Shown one piece after another: positions 1 to 8,939 of a stretch of 64,000 nt of DNA (position 1 is the stretch's first letter; every line of letters starts with the position of its first letter). Source of the DNA: Pseudonocardia oceani. Its GTDB lineage: Bacteria > Actinomycetota > Actinomycetes > Mycobacteriales > Pseudonocardiaceae. The notes beneath the pieces were generated by a model that searched no databases, was not told the DNA's origin, and saw nothing but the letters and a program-made list of their open reading frames with translations. Where the stretch lies: assembly GCF_019263585.2 (NCBI RefSeq), contig NZ_JADQDF010000001.1, positions 4,784,501 through 4,848,500 of the forward strand, given 5' to 3'. The position numbers were made by a program, and so were the translations under genes.

Positions 1-542
1 AGCTCGGCCAGCACGCCCAGGACACCGCCGAGCTGTCGTTCACGGACGTGCAGGTGCCGGTCACCAACCTGCTCGGGTCGGAGGAGGGTCAGGGCTTCAC
101 CCAGCTCGTCACCAACCTGCCCCAGGAGCGGCTGTCCATCGCCATCTCGGCGGTGGCCGCCGCGCGCACCGCGCTGGAGCAGACGCTGGAGTACGTGAAG
201 GAGCGGAAGGCGTTCGGGCAGCCGATCGGGTCGTTCCAGAACTCGCGGTTCGTGCTGGCCGAGATCGCCACCGAGGTCGACGTCGCCGAGCACTACGTCG
301 ACGACTGCGTGCGCGCGCTCAACGCCGGCGAGCTGACGGCCGTCGACGCGTCGAAGGCGAAGTGGTGGTGCACCGAGCTGCAGGGCCGGGCGGTCGACCG
401 GTGCCTGCAGCTGCACGGCGGCTACGGGTACATGAACGAGTACCCGATCGCCCGCGCCTACGCCGACGCCCGCATCACCCGGATCTACGGCGGGACCACC
501 GAGATCATGAAGGAGGTCATCGGCAAGTCGATGGGCCTGTGA
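1..542 (+). CDS. Acyl-CoA dehydrogenase, C-terminal part (cut by window edge)
   Basis: Flavoprotein that would introduce a trans-2,3 double bond into an acyl-CoA. The reading frame is open from base 3, so the gene starts before the window; the visible ~180 residues are the C-terminal helical domain. Seen: the stretch EYVKERKAFGQPIGSFQNSR, the substrate/FAD-side segment GGYGYMNEYPIARAYADARI and the ending RIYGGTTEIMKEVIG, all standard for this family. The FAD-binding N-terminal and middle domains are outside the window. It lies 25 bases ahead of a co-directed TetR gene, so the two may be co-transcribed. Substrate cannot be read from this part; long-chain or branched acyl-CoA are equally possible. 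Confidence 0.93.
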   Translation, partial: LGQHAQDTAELSFTDVQVPVTNLLGSEEGQGFTQLVTNLPQERLSIAISAVAAARTALEQTLEYVKERKAFGQPIGSFQNSRFVLAEIATEVDVAEHYVDDCVRALNAGELTAVDASKAKWWCTELQGRAVDRCLQLHGGYGYMNEYPIARAYADARITRIYGGTTEIMKEVIGKSMGL

Positions 543-567
543 CCCGACGACCGACCGGAGACCCCCG

Positions 568-1185
568 ATGACGACCCCCGCCGTGACCCGCCGCGCCCAG
601 CGCACCGTGGACAGCCGCGCCCGGATCCTGGAGGCCGCCGTCGGCTGCCTGGTCGAGGAGGGGTTCAGTGCGGCGACGACGCTGCGGATCCAGGCGCGCG
701 CGGGCGTGTCGCGGGGGCGGCTGCTGCACCACTTCCCGTCGCGGGAGGCGCTGCTCGTGGCCGCGGCGGGGCACATCGCGTCCGTGCGCGTGCGCGAGCA
801 CGCCGACGACGTCGAGCGGACGCTGCCCGAGGGGCTGACGGCCGGCGAGCGCGCGGCGTGGGTGGTCGAGCGCATGTGGGAGTCGTTCCGCGAGCCGTAC
901 TTCTGGGCGGCCGTGGAGATGTGGACGGCCGCGCGCACCAACGACGGCATCGCCGAGGCGCTGCTGCCGGGGGAGCGGCGCCTGGGCGGGGTGATCCGCG
1001 AGGGCGTCGACCGGATGTGGGGCCCCGAGCTCGCCGGCCACCCGCGCTACCCGCAGCTGCGCGAGCTGCTGCTCACCAGCATGCGCGGCGTCGCGATGGC
1101 CTATGCCTTCGACCGCCGCGACCCGGCGGGCGACCCGCACCTGGCGCAGTGGGCCGACACCGCGCGCGTGCTGCTCGAGGTCTGA
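568..1185 (+). CDS. TetR/AcrR-family transcriptional regulator
   Basis: 205-residue one-component regulator. Residues ~12-65 form the TetR DNA-binding domain: RILEAAVGCLVEEGFSAATT leads into the helix-turn-helix, with the recognition-helix ending VSRGRLLHHFPSREAL typical of the family. The remaining ~140 residues are the helical ligand-binding domain, which shows no recognised signature. The ATG lies 25 bases after the acyl-CoA dehydrogenase stop on the same strand, which suggests control of acyl-CoA metabolism genes, but the ligand is unknown. It faces the next gene (minus strand) tail to tail with a 19-base gap. Confidence 0.92.
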   Translation: MTTPAVTRRAQRTVDSRARILEAAVGCLVEEGFSAATTLRIQARAGVSRGRLLHHFPSREALLVAAAGHIASVRVREHADDVERTLPEGLTAGERAAWVVERMWESFREPYFWAAVEMWTAARTNDGIAEALLPGERRLGGVIREGVDRMWGPELAGHPRYPQLRELLLTSMRGVAMAYAFDRRDPAGDPHLAQWADTARVLLEV

Positions 1186-1204
1186 GCGCGCCCGGGCGGG
1201 GCGG

Positions 1205-1777
1205 TCAGCGCGCCCCGACCAGGCGCAGCGCGAACTCCGCGTGCTGCCAGGCCACCTCGTCCTCGGTGGGCCCGGAGTCGGAGCGGAACCAGACCGCCAC
1301 GCCCATGCCCAGGTCGAGCAGGGCGAACGCGGTGAGCTGCGGCGACTCGACGGTGAACACCCCGGCGGCGACGCCCGCGGCCACGACCTCCTCGAAGCGG
1401 CGCGCGTAGGCCGCGCGCAGCGCGAGCACCGTCGACCGGTGGGGCTCGACGAGGCTGCGCAGCTCCCGGTTGCCGACGAAGGCCTCGCGGCGGTGGCGGG
1501 CGTGGTAGCGGACGTGGGCGTCGACGGCGCGGCGCAGGCGCTCCACGGGGTCGGCGACGCCGGTGACCGCCCGGTCGTGCAGCGCGACCAGGTTCTGCAT
1601 CGTCTCGACGACGAGCGCCGCGAACAGCTCCTGCTTCGAGCTGACGTGCTTGTAGAGGCTCGGGCCGCGGATGCCCACGGCCGCGCCGATGTCGGCCATC
1701 GTCGTGGCCTCGTATCCGCGGCGCACGAACAGGTCGAGCGCGGCGTCGCGGATGCCCGCCATGCGGTCCTCGCCCAT
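1205..1777 (-). CDS. TetR-family regulator, divergent from acyl-CoA dehydrogenase operon
   Basis: 190-residue TetR protein. The start used is the ATG of MGEDRMAGIRDAALDLF because a strong GGAGGAGG ribosome-binding site sits just upstream; the frame is open for another 33 codons, but that extension has no family similarity. Residues ~6-55 contain the DNA-binding domain (YEATTMADIGAAVGIRGPSL, then YKHVSSKQELF). The gene is transcribed away from the acyl-CoA dehydrogenase/kinase/SDR operon at 1899-4878, and the 121-base gap holds an inverted repeat at 1868-1885. By position it is the likely repressor of that operon, released by an acyl-CoA or related ligand; this is inference. Confidence 0.9.
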   Translation of the reverse strand: MGEDRMAGIRDAALDLFVRRGYEATTMADIGAAVGIRGPSLYKHVSSKQELFAALVVETMQNLVALHDRAVTGVADPVERLRRAVDAHVRYHARHRREAFVGNRELRSLVEPHRSTVLALRAAYARRFEEVVAAGVAAGVFTVESPQLTAFALLDLGMGVAVWFRSDSGPTEDEVAWQHAEFALRLVGAR

Positions 1778-1867
1778 CGGCCACCTCCTCCGGCCAACGG
1801 AGGGTAGCCCGGATGTGACGTTCCCAGCAGCGGGCTTGCCCGATGCCACCATCTCGTGTCCCATGGT

Positions 1868-1885
1868 GGCTAACACTCATTAGCC
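1868..1885. promoter_or_regulatory. Candidate TetR operator in divergent promoter region
   Basis: Perfect 6-base inverted repeat GGCTAA-cactca-TTAGCC, locally AT-rich in a very GC-rich context. It sits between the divergent TetR gene (start 1777) and the acyl-CoA dehydrogenase (start 1899), only 13 bases before the latter's ATG and overlapping where its leader must be. TetR repressors of acyl-CoA genes commonly bind such short palindromes. Direct binding is not shown. Confidence 0.55.
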
Positions 1886-1898
1886 TGGAGGCGCGACA

Positions 1899-3088
<1,190 letters not shown>

Positions 3089-3092
<4 letters not shown>

Positions 3093-4114
3093 CCGCCCCC
3101 GTCGTGGAGGGCCTCGACCTCGACGTCCTCGACCGCTTCCTCGCCGACCGCGTCCCGGACTACGCGGGCGGGCTGCGCGCCGAGCTCGTCTCCGGGGGCC
3201 GGTCCAACCTCACCTACACGCTCACCGACGGCGTCTCGACGTGGATCCTGCGGCGGCCGCCGCTGGGTGTGCTGACGCCCTCGGCGCACGACATGGCCCG
3301 CGAGTTCCGCGTGGTCGAGGCGCTGCACGGGCACGGCGTGCCGGTGGCGCCGCCCGTCGCGCTGGCCGACGCCGACGTGCTCGGCGTGCCGTTCGCCGTG
3401 GTCGGGTTCGTCGACGGCGTCGTGATCCGCAGCGAGGAGGACCTCGACCCGCTGTCGGACGCCGACGTCCGCCGCTGCGCCGACGGGCTCGTCGACACCC
3501 TCGCCGCGCTGCACGCCGTCGACCCGGCGGCGGTCGGGCTGGCGGACTTCGGGCGCCCCGAGGGCTACCTCGGCCGCCAGGTCCGCCGCTGGTACGGGCA
3601 GTGGGAGCGCGTCCGCACCCGCGACCTGCCCGACGTCGAGGCCCTGCACGCCCGGCTGGAGGCGGCCTGCCCCGCGGAGAGCGGCGCGGCGATCGTGCAC
3701 GGCGACTTCCGCATCGACAACACGATCCTCGACCCCGCCGACCCGGCCCGCGTGCGCGCCGTCGTCGACTGGGAGATGGCGACGCTGGGCGACCCGCTGG
3801 CCGACCTCGCCCTGCACGTCGTGTACGGCGACCGCGAGTTCGGGGCGGTGCTCGGCGGCTCCGCCGCGTCGACCAGCCCGCGGATTCCCGGTGCCGACGC
3901 CCTCGTGGAGCGCTACGCGCGCGCCTCCGGGCGCGAGATCACCGACCTCGGGTTCCATCTCGGGCTCGCGTACTTCAAGATCGCGGTGATCGCCGAGGGG
4001 ATCCACGAGCGGCACCTGCGCGGCGACACCCGCGGCGACGGGTTCTCGACCGTCGGCGCCGCCACCGCCCCGCTCGCCGCGGCGGGCCTGACCACCCTCG
4101 GAGGTACCCGGTGA
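3089..4114 (+). CDS. APH-family phosphotransferase (ACAD10/11 kinase-like)
   Basis: 341-residue protein kinase-like fold phosphotransferase. The GTG start overlaps the previous stop by four bases. Seen: the N-terminal lobe GGRSNLTYTLTDG, catalytic loop IVHGDFRIDNTIL (~residues 205-217) and the metal-binding region VVDWEMATLGDPLADLALHV. The family phosphorylates hydroxyls; in ACAD10/11 this domain phosphorylates 4-hydroxyacyl-CoA before elimination. The tight coupling to the acyl-CoA dehydrogenase at 1899 supports the same two-step job here, though the substrate is inferred. An SDR follows with another four-base overlap, making a three-gene operon. Confidence 0.9.
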
Positions 4115-4878
4115 ACCCCGTCCTCGACCTGTTCCGCCTCGACGGCCGCGTCGCCGTCGTCACCGGCGCGAGCTCCGGCCTCGGCGCCGGGTTCGCGCTC
4201 GCGCTCGCCCACGCCGGCGCCGACGTCGTGCTGGGCGCGCGTCGCACGGAGAAGCTCGCCGACACCGCGAAGGCCGTCGAGGCCATCGGGCGCCGCGCGC
4301 TGGCGGTGGCCACCGACGTCACCGACCCCGACGACTGCACCGCGCTCGCCGCGGCCGCCGTCGAGCAGCTCGGGCGGCTCGACGTGCTGGTCAACAACGC
4401 GGGCCTGGGCACGGCGACGCCCGCGCTGAAGGAGGCGCCCGAGGAGTTCCGCCGCGTCGTCGACGTCAACCTGGAGGGCGCCTACTGGATGGCGCAGGCC
4501 GCCGCGCGCGTGATGGAGCCGGGGTCGAGCATCGTCAACATCGCGAGCGCGCTGGGGTTCATGGCCTCCTACGCGCCGCAGGCGTCCTACGCCGCCACGA
4601 AGGCGGGGCTGATCGGGCTCACGCGCGACCTGTCGAGCCAGTGGGCGGGCCGGCGCGGCATCCGCGTCAACGCGCTCGCGCCGGGCTACTTCGCCAGCGA
4701 GATGACCGCGCAGATCCCGCCGGAGAAGCTGGAGGCGTTCGTCAAGGAGCGCAGCCCGCTCGGGCGCCTCGGGCTGCAGCACGAGCTCGACTCGGCCGTG
4801 GTGTTCCTGGCGAGCCCCGCGTCGTCCTACATCACCGGCAGCACCCTGGCCGTCGACGGGGGGATGACGGGGCACTGA
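4111..4878 (+). CDS. Short-chain dehydrogenase/reductase (classical SDR)
   Basis: 255-residue NAD(P)-dependent oxidoreductase. The nucleotide-binding motif VTGASSGLGAGFALALAHAG is at residues ~15-34, NNAG at ~93 and the catalytic YAATK (Y and K of YxxxK) at ~158, with the upstream serine in NIASALGF. The end ITGSTLAVDGGMTG is standard. The GTG start overlaps the kinase gene by four bases, so it is the third gene of the acyl-CoA dehydrogenase operon and probably oxidises or reduces a hydroxy/keto acyl intermediate. The exact substrate is not visible. FabG-like annotation would also fit. Confidence 0.92.
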   Translation: MNPVLDLFRLDGRVAVVTGASSGLGAGFALALAHAGADVVLGARRTEKLADTAKAVEAIGRRALAVATDVTDPDDCTALAAAAVEQLGRLDVLVNNAGLGTATPALKEAPEEFRRVVDVNLEGAYWMAQAAARVMEPGSSIVNIASALGFMASYAPQASYAATKAGLIGLTRDLSSQWAGRRGIRVNALAPGYFASEMTAQIPPEKLEAFVKERSPLGRLGLQHELDSAVVFLASPASSYITGSTLAVDGGMTGH

Positions 4879-4906
4879 GCCCCGCCCGCCCTCCCGCTGC
4901 CAGTCC

Positions 4907-5596
4907 TCAGCGCCGCTCGACGTCGCCCGCGCCGCTCACGTCCTGGGTGACCTGCGGGTCGCCGATGTACTCGACCGACCCGGCGCCGCCGACGGTGACG
5001 TCGAGGCGGTCGCTGACCCGGACCACGGCGTCGCCCGCGCCGTCGACGGTGAGCGTCGCGGTGGCGGTCTGCAGGTCCTGTGCGTCGTAGTCGCCGCTGC
5101 CCCCGATCGTCACGACCTGGGAGTCGGCGGTGCCACCCAGCGTCACGTCGCCCGCGCCGGTGATGTCGACGGTGAGCGCGCCGGTGCGCAGGGCGGCGGC
5201 GGTGGCGTCGCCCGCGCCGGAGACGGTGAGCGCGTCGAGGGCGTCGACCGTGAGGCGGTACACGATCGGCTGGTCCGTGCGGAAGTCCGCGCCGGGCACG
5301 ACGCCCAGGCGCAGGACGCCGCCGGAGACCTCGCTGGTGAGCAGCGGGAGGACGTCGGGGGCGGCCTCGATCGTCAGCGACTCGGTGCCGGTCTGCTCGA
5401 TCCGCAGGTCGCCGACCGACGACAGCTCGACCGCGGAGAAGCCGCTGACCTGCCGGGTCTCGCCGGCGCCCGAGGACGTGACGGTGGCGGTCGCGGCGGG
5501 CGGCGGGGCGTCGGCCGGGACGGGGGGCACCCCGTTCCCGCAGCCCGCGAGGACGACGGCCAGCGCGGCCAGGGCGAGGGGGGTGCTTCGGCGCAT
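4907..5596 (-). CDS. Secreted lipoprotein with GIN/DUF2807 beta-repeat domain
   Basis: 229 residues. The ATG chosen gives a classic lipoprotein signal: positively charged MRRSTPL, a hydrophobic stretch and the lipobox LAGC (Cys ~19), so the protein should be lipid-anchored outside the membrane. After a proline/alanine-rich linker comes a DUF2807 (putative auto-transporter adhesin head, GIN) domain starting at GFSAVELSSVGDLRIEQ and carrying recurring SGAGD/TGAGD/DGAGD/GGAGS turns about every 20-35 residues, consistent with a beta-helix. Role unknown; such proteins are thought to be surface or envelope components. It is monocistronic and convergent with the SDR gene. Confidence 0.88.
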   Translation of the reverse strand: MRRSTPLALAALAVVLAGCGNGVPPVPADAPPPAATATVTSSGAGETRQVSGFSAVELSSVGDLRIEQTGTESLTIEAAPDVLPLLTSEVSGGVLRLGVVPGADFRTDQPIVYRLTVDALDALTVSGAGDATAAALRTGALTVDITGAGDVTLGGTADSQVVTIGGSGDYDAQDLQTATATLTVDGAGDAVVRVSDRLDVTVGGAGSVEYIGDPQVTQDVSGAGDVERR

Positions 5597-5690
5597 GGCA
5601 CACGGTAGGACCGGCGCCCGCGCCGCCACACGGGGGTGAACCCCCGTCCCCCGGCCGATGAGTACGGGGGTCCCCCGTCGTCCTACCCCC

Positions 5691-6284
5691 ATGTCCACCA
5701 CCTCGGTCCCCGACCTGGCCCCCGCCGCCGACCGCGTCGCCGGGCTGCTCGACGGCGTCCGCGACGAGCAGCTCGAGGCCCCGACACCGTGCGCGGGCAC
5801 GTCCGTCGGCGCGCTGCTGAGCCACCTGCAGATGCTGTGCGGAGCGTTCCGCACCGGCGCGGAGAAGGGCGCCGACCCGGGCCCGCCGCCGCCGGAGCCG
5901 CCGCCGCTCGACCCGCGGTGGCGCACCGCGCTGCCCGTGGAGCTCGACGCGCTGGTCCGGGCCTGGCGCGCGCCGGGGGCGCTGGAGGGGAGCACCTCGG
6001 TCGGCGGCGTCGCGATGCCGGCCGGCGACGTCGCCGTCGTCGCGCTGGACGAGCTCGTGCTGCACGGCTGGGACCTCGCCCGCGCCCTCGGGCGCCCCTA
6101 CGAGGCCGACCCGGAGAGCGTGCGGGCGTGCCTGGGGTTCGTGTCGGCGGTGAGCGTGCCGGAGGGGGTCCCGGGGCTGTTCGGCCCGCCGGTGCCGGTG
6201 CCGGAAGACGCCCCGGAGCTCGACCGCCTCCTCGCGCTGAGCGGGCGCGACCCGGCGTGGACGCCCGTCGGCGCGTCGCGGTGA
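5691..6284 (+). CDS. TIGR03086-type metal-binding (DinB/maleylpyruvate isomerase-like) protein
   Basis: 197 residues from the ATG at 5691; an in-frame ATG at 5658 is possible, but neither has a clear ribosome-binding site, so the message may be leaderless. The N-terminal helix bundle (LAPAADRVAGLLDGVRDEQL, then TPCAGTSVGALLSHLQML) and ELVLHGWDLARALGRPYEAD (~residue 125) match the actinobacterial TIGR03086 branch of the DinB superfamily. The usual metal-binding His is visible in LLSHLQ and in LHGWD. Function is generally unknown; some relatives act in mycothiol-dependent reactions. It overlaps the next gene by four bases. Confidence 0.8.
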   Translation: MSTTSVPDLAPAADRVAGLLDGVRDEQLEAPTPCAGTSVGALLSHLQMLCGAFRTGAEKGADPGPPPPEPPPLDPRWRTALPVELDALVRAWRAPGALEGSTSVGGVAMPAGDVAVVALDELVLHGWDLARALGRPYEADPESVRACLGFVSAVSVPEGVPGLFGPPVPVPEDAPELDRLLALSGRDPAWTPVGASR

Positions 6285-6646
6285 GCGACGTCGACGACCA
6301 CCTCGCCGCGCTCGACCACCCGCTGCGCGACGCCGTCGCCCGGCTGCGGACCGCGGTCCTCGGGGCCGACCCCGGGATCACCGAGCACGTGAAGTGGAGG
6401 TCGCCGAGCTTCTGCCACGGCGGCGTCGACCGCGTGACGTTCCGGCTGCGCCCGCATCAGCTCGACCTGGTGCTGCACCGCGGGGCGAAGGTCCGTGCCG
6501 ACGCGGCGTCGTTCGTGTTCGACGATCCCACCGGCCGGCTGCGCCGGCCCGGCCCGGACCGGGCGGTGCTCACGCTCGAGGGCGCCGAGATCGACGCCCG
6601 GACGCCGGAGGTGGTCGACCTCGTCAGGCGGTGGGTCCGGGCGTGA
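6281..6646 (+). CDS. DUF1801 family protein
   Basis: 121 residues starting at a GTG that overlaps the previous stop (GTGA). The pattern HPLRDAVARLRTAVLGADPG, then EHVKWRSPSFCHGG and ending in VDLVRRWV matches the YdhG-like DUF1801 fold, a small alpha/beta protein of unknown function related to frataxin-like folds. Coupled to the TIGR03086 gene, so the two are probably co-expressed. Its last 23 bases overlap, on the opposite strand, the 3' end of the LysR gene, a convergent overlap. Confidence 0.82.
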   Translation: MSDVDDHLAALDHPLRDAVARLRTAVLGADPGITEHVKWRSPSFCHGGVDRVTFRLRPHQLDLVLHRGAKVRADAASFVFDDPTGRLRRPGPDRAVLTLEGAEIDARTPEVVDLVRRWVRA

Positions 6647-7523
6647 CCGCGCCGGGGAGCAGGTCGAGCAGGCGCGCGAGGGCGGCGGAGGGGTCGCCCG
6701 GGCGCCAGACCGCGGCCACCTCGACGGGGTGCGCCGCCTCCCGGACCGGCCGGACGACGACCCCGCGGTGCCCCGGCGCCGCCACCGACGACGGCACGAC
6801 GGCGAGCCCGACCCCGGCCGCGACCAGCCCGAGCACGGTCTGCACCAGCCACACCCCGCGCTGCGCGACGCGCGGCGCCACCCCGGCGTCGGCGAACAGC
6901 GCGGTGACGGCGGCGTGCAGGCCGGGCACGTCGTGCTGCTCGGGGAGCACGAACGGCTCGCCCGCTACGTCGGCCAGCGACACGGTCGCCGACTCCGCCG
7001 CGGGATGGCCGACGGGCAGGGCGAGCACGAGGTCCTCCGAGGAGATCCGGCGCTGGGCGAGGTCCGGCTCGCGCAGCGGGAGGTAGAGCACGGCGACGTC
7101 GAGGCGCCCGTCGTGGACCGCGCGCAGCAGCGCGTCGGGCGGACGCTCGGTGAGCACGAGCTCGACGCCGGGGTGCGCGGTGCCGTAGGCGCGCAGCAGC
7201 GGGGCGAGGGCACCGTGGATCGCCGACGGGACGAACCCGACGGCCAGCCGCCCGACGGCGCCCTCGGCGACGCGGCGCACCCTCCGCGCGGTCTCCTCGT
7301 AGTCGGTGAGCAGGCGGCGGGCCTCGGGGAGCAGGGCCGCGCCGGCGGCTGTGAGCCGGACTGCGCGGCGCGAGCGGTCGAACAGCACGGCGCCGAGGTC
7401 CTTCTCCAGCGCGGCGATCTGCTGGGAGAGCGGGGGCTGCGCCATGTGCAGGCGCTGCGCGGCGCGGGTGAAGCTGAGCTCCTCCGCGACCGCGACGAAG
7501 TAGCCGAGCCGGCGGTAGCGCAT
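6624..7523 (-). CDS. LysR-family regulator, divergent from pcaIJF
   Basis: 299-residue LysR-type regulator of the CatR/BenM/PcaQ sort. The N-terminal winged HTH (residues 1-60) includes ELSFTRAAQRLHMAQPPLSQ and QIAALEKDLGAVLFDRSRR; residues ~90-295 form the periplasmic-binding-like effector domain with typical LVQTVLGLVAAGVGLAVVPS. It is divergent from the pcaIJF operon, and the 82-base gap carries inverted repeats of the LysR sort at 7534-7579. It probably activates pcaIJF in response to a pathway intermediate such as 3-oxoadipate or muconate; the effector is inferred. Its 3' end overlaps the DUF1801 gene by 23 bases. Confidence 0.92.
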   Translation of the reverse strand: MRYRRLGYFVAVAEELSFTRAAQRLHMAQPPLSQQIAALEKDLGAVLFDRSRRAVRLTAAGAALLPEARRLLTDYEETARRVRRVAEGAVGRLAVGFVPSAIHGALAPLLRAYGTAHPGVELVLTERPPDALLRAVHDGRLDVAVLYLPLREPDLAQRRISSEDLVLALPVGHPAAESATVSLADVAGEPFVLPEQHDVPGLHAAVTALFADAGVAPRVAQRGVWLVQTVLGLVAAGVGLAVVPSSVAAPGHRGVVVRPVREAAHPVEVAAVWRPGDPSAALARLLDLLPGAVTPGPTA

Positions 7524-7533
7524 CCGCGCATCC

Positions 7534-7579
7534 TAGACGTCGGACGTCTACTAGGCGATGAATCAGATGTTGGACGTCT
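7534..7579. promoter_or_regulatory. Candidate LysR binding region (ACGTC repeats)
   Basis: A perfect palindrome TAGACGT-cgg-ACGTCTA at 7534-7550 is followed by a second copy of GGACGTCT at 7572-7579, thirty bases after the first copy (7542-7549). Such a high-affinity palindrome plus a half-site about three helical turns away is the usual arrangement of LysR recognition and activation sites. It lies between the divergent LysR gene (start 7523) and pcaI (start 7606). Confidence 0.6.
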
Positions 7580-7605
7580 GCGTCGGCGGGTGGTCAGCTG
7601 GGGGC

Positions 7606-8295
7606 ATGACCCCCTCCTCCCTGACCGGGCGCGGCACGCCGGTCCTCGACCCCGCCGCCGCGGTGGCGCGCATCCCGGACGGCGCCACCGTCATGGTCGG
7701 CGGGTTCGGCCTGGTCGGCGCGCCCCTGACGCTGATCGACGCCCTGCTCACCGCCACCGCCACCCGCGACCTCACGATCGTCAGCAACAACCTGGGCGAG
7801 CCCGGGCGCGGGCTGGGGAAGCTGCTCCTGGAGGGCCGGGTCCGCAAGGCCGTCGGCTCCTACTTCACGAGCAACCCCGACGTCGTCGCCGCCTACCAGG
7901 AGGGCCGCCTGGAGATCGACCTCGTGCCGCAGGGCACGCTCGCCGAGGCGATCCGGGCCGGGGGAGCGGGCATCGGCGGCTTCTACACGCGCACCGGCTG
8001 GGGCACCGACCTCGGCGAGGGCCGCGAGGAGCGCGTGATCCGCGGCGAGCCGCACCTCTACCAGGAGAGCCTGCGCGCCGACGTCGCGCTGGTCCGCGCC
8101 CGCGCCGCCGACGCGCTGGGCAACCTCGTCTACGCCAGGACCGCCCGCAACTTCAACCCCGACATGGCCACGGCCGCCGACCTCGTGATCGCCGAGGTCG
8201 ACGAGGTCGTGCCGGTCGGCGCGCTCGACCCGGAGGAGATCGTGACCCCGCACCTGTTCGTCGACGCCCTGGTGCTGTCCGGGGGTGCGCGATGA
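7606..8295 (+). CDS. pcaI: 3-oxoadipate CoA-transferase, alpha subunit
   Basis: 229 residues. With PcaJ it moves CoA from succinyl-CoA to 3-oxoadipate, the penultimate step of the beta-ketoadipate pathway. The CoA-transferase family I alpha-subunit motif GGFGLVGAPLTLIDALL is at residues ~31-47; further family segments are NNLGEPGRGLGKLL and GTLAEAIRAGGAGIGGFYT. The ATG at 7606 follows GCTGGGGG; the frame is open 16 codons upstream, but that would run through the LysR operator. The stop overlaps the pcaJ start by four bases. Acetoacetate or other 3-oxoacid CoA-transferases look similar, but the adjacent pcaF and nearby cat genes support 3-oxoadipate. Confidence 0.93.
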   Translation: MTPSSLTGRGTPVLDPAAAVARIPDGATVMVGGFGLVGAPLTLIDALLTATATRDLTIVSNNLGEPGRGLGKLLLEGRVRKAVGSYFTSNPDVVAAYQEGRLEIDLVPQGTLAEAIRAGGAGIGGFYTRTGWGTDLGEGREERVIRGEPHLYQESLRADVALVRARAADALGNLVYARTARNFNPDMATAADLVIAEVDEVVPVGALDPEEIVTPHLFVDALVLSGGAR

Positions 8296-8939
8296 ACGCT
8301 CAGGAGATCATCGCCACCCGCGTCGTGCCGCACATCCCGCCCGGCGCGGTGGTGAACCTCGGCATCGGCATCCCGACGCTGGTCGCCGACCACCTGCCCG
8401 AACACGCGGCTCATCTGCAGACCGAGAACGGCCTGCTCGGCGTCGGCCCCACCCCGCTGCCCGGCGAGGCCGACCCCGATCTCGTCCACGCGGGCAAGAA
8501 GCCCGTCACCGCCCGGCCCGGCGCCTCGTTCTTCGCGAGCTCGGACTCGTTCGGGATGATCCGCGGCGGGCACGTGGAGGTCGCCGTGCTCGGCGCCCTG
8601 CAGATCGACGCCCGTGGCCGCATCGCCAACTGGTCGGTGCCCGGCAAGCCGGTGCTCGGCGTCGGTGGGGCGATGGATCTGCTGGTCGGCGCGGGGACGG
8701 TCGTCGTGGCCACCACGCACACGGCCAAGGACGGCAGCCCGAAGATCGTCGAGGAGTGCTCGTACCCGCTGACGGCGCAGCGCGCGGTCGATGTCGTCGT
8801 CACCGAGCTGGCGACGTTCCGCGTGGTGGACGGCGGGCTCGTGCTCGTCGACCTGGCCGAGGGCGTCACCCTCGACGAGGTGCGGGCGCAGACCGCGGCC
8901 CCGTTCCGCGTCGGGATCCCGGAGGCCGTCGATGCGTGA
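8292..8939 (+). CDS. pcaJ: 3-oxoadipate CoA-transferase, beta subunit
   Basis: 215 residues. The N-terminal NLGIGIPTLVADHLP and the active-site glutamate in TENGLLGVGP (~residue 48) identify the beta subunit of family I CoA-transferases; that Glu forms the glutamyl-CoA thioester. SDSFGMIRGGHVEVAVLGAL and NWSVPGKPVLGVGGAMDL are also conserved. ATG overlaps pcaI by four bases and its end overlaps pcaF by eight, so subunits and thiolase are translated as one operon. Same caveat on 3-oxoacid specificity as PcaI. Confidence 0.94.
   Translation: MNAQEIIATRVVPHIPPGAVVNLGIGIPTLVADHLPEHAAHLQTENGLLGVGPTPLPGEADPDLVHAGKKPVTARPGASFFASSDSFGMIRGGHVEVAVLGALQIDARGRIANWSVPGKPVLGVGGAMDLLVGAGTVVVATTHTAKDGSPKIVEECSYPLTAQRAVDVVVTELATFRVVDGGLVLVDLAEGVTLDEVRAQTAAPFRVGIPEAVDA

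Noticed and set aside
4907..5995. 362-codon version of the GIN lipoprotein
   Set aside because: The extra 133 residues precede a textbook lipoprotein signal, so the internal ATG at 5596 is the start.
7558..7605. Upstream start for pcaI
   Set aside because: Would translate through the LysR palindrome and has no ribosome-binding site; family N-terminus fits the ATG at 7606.
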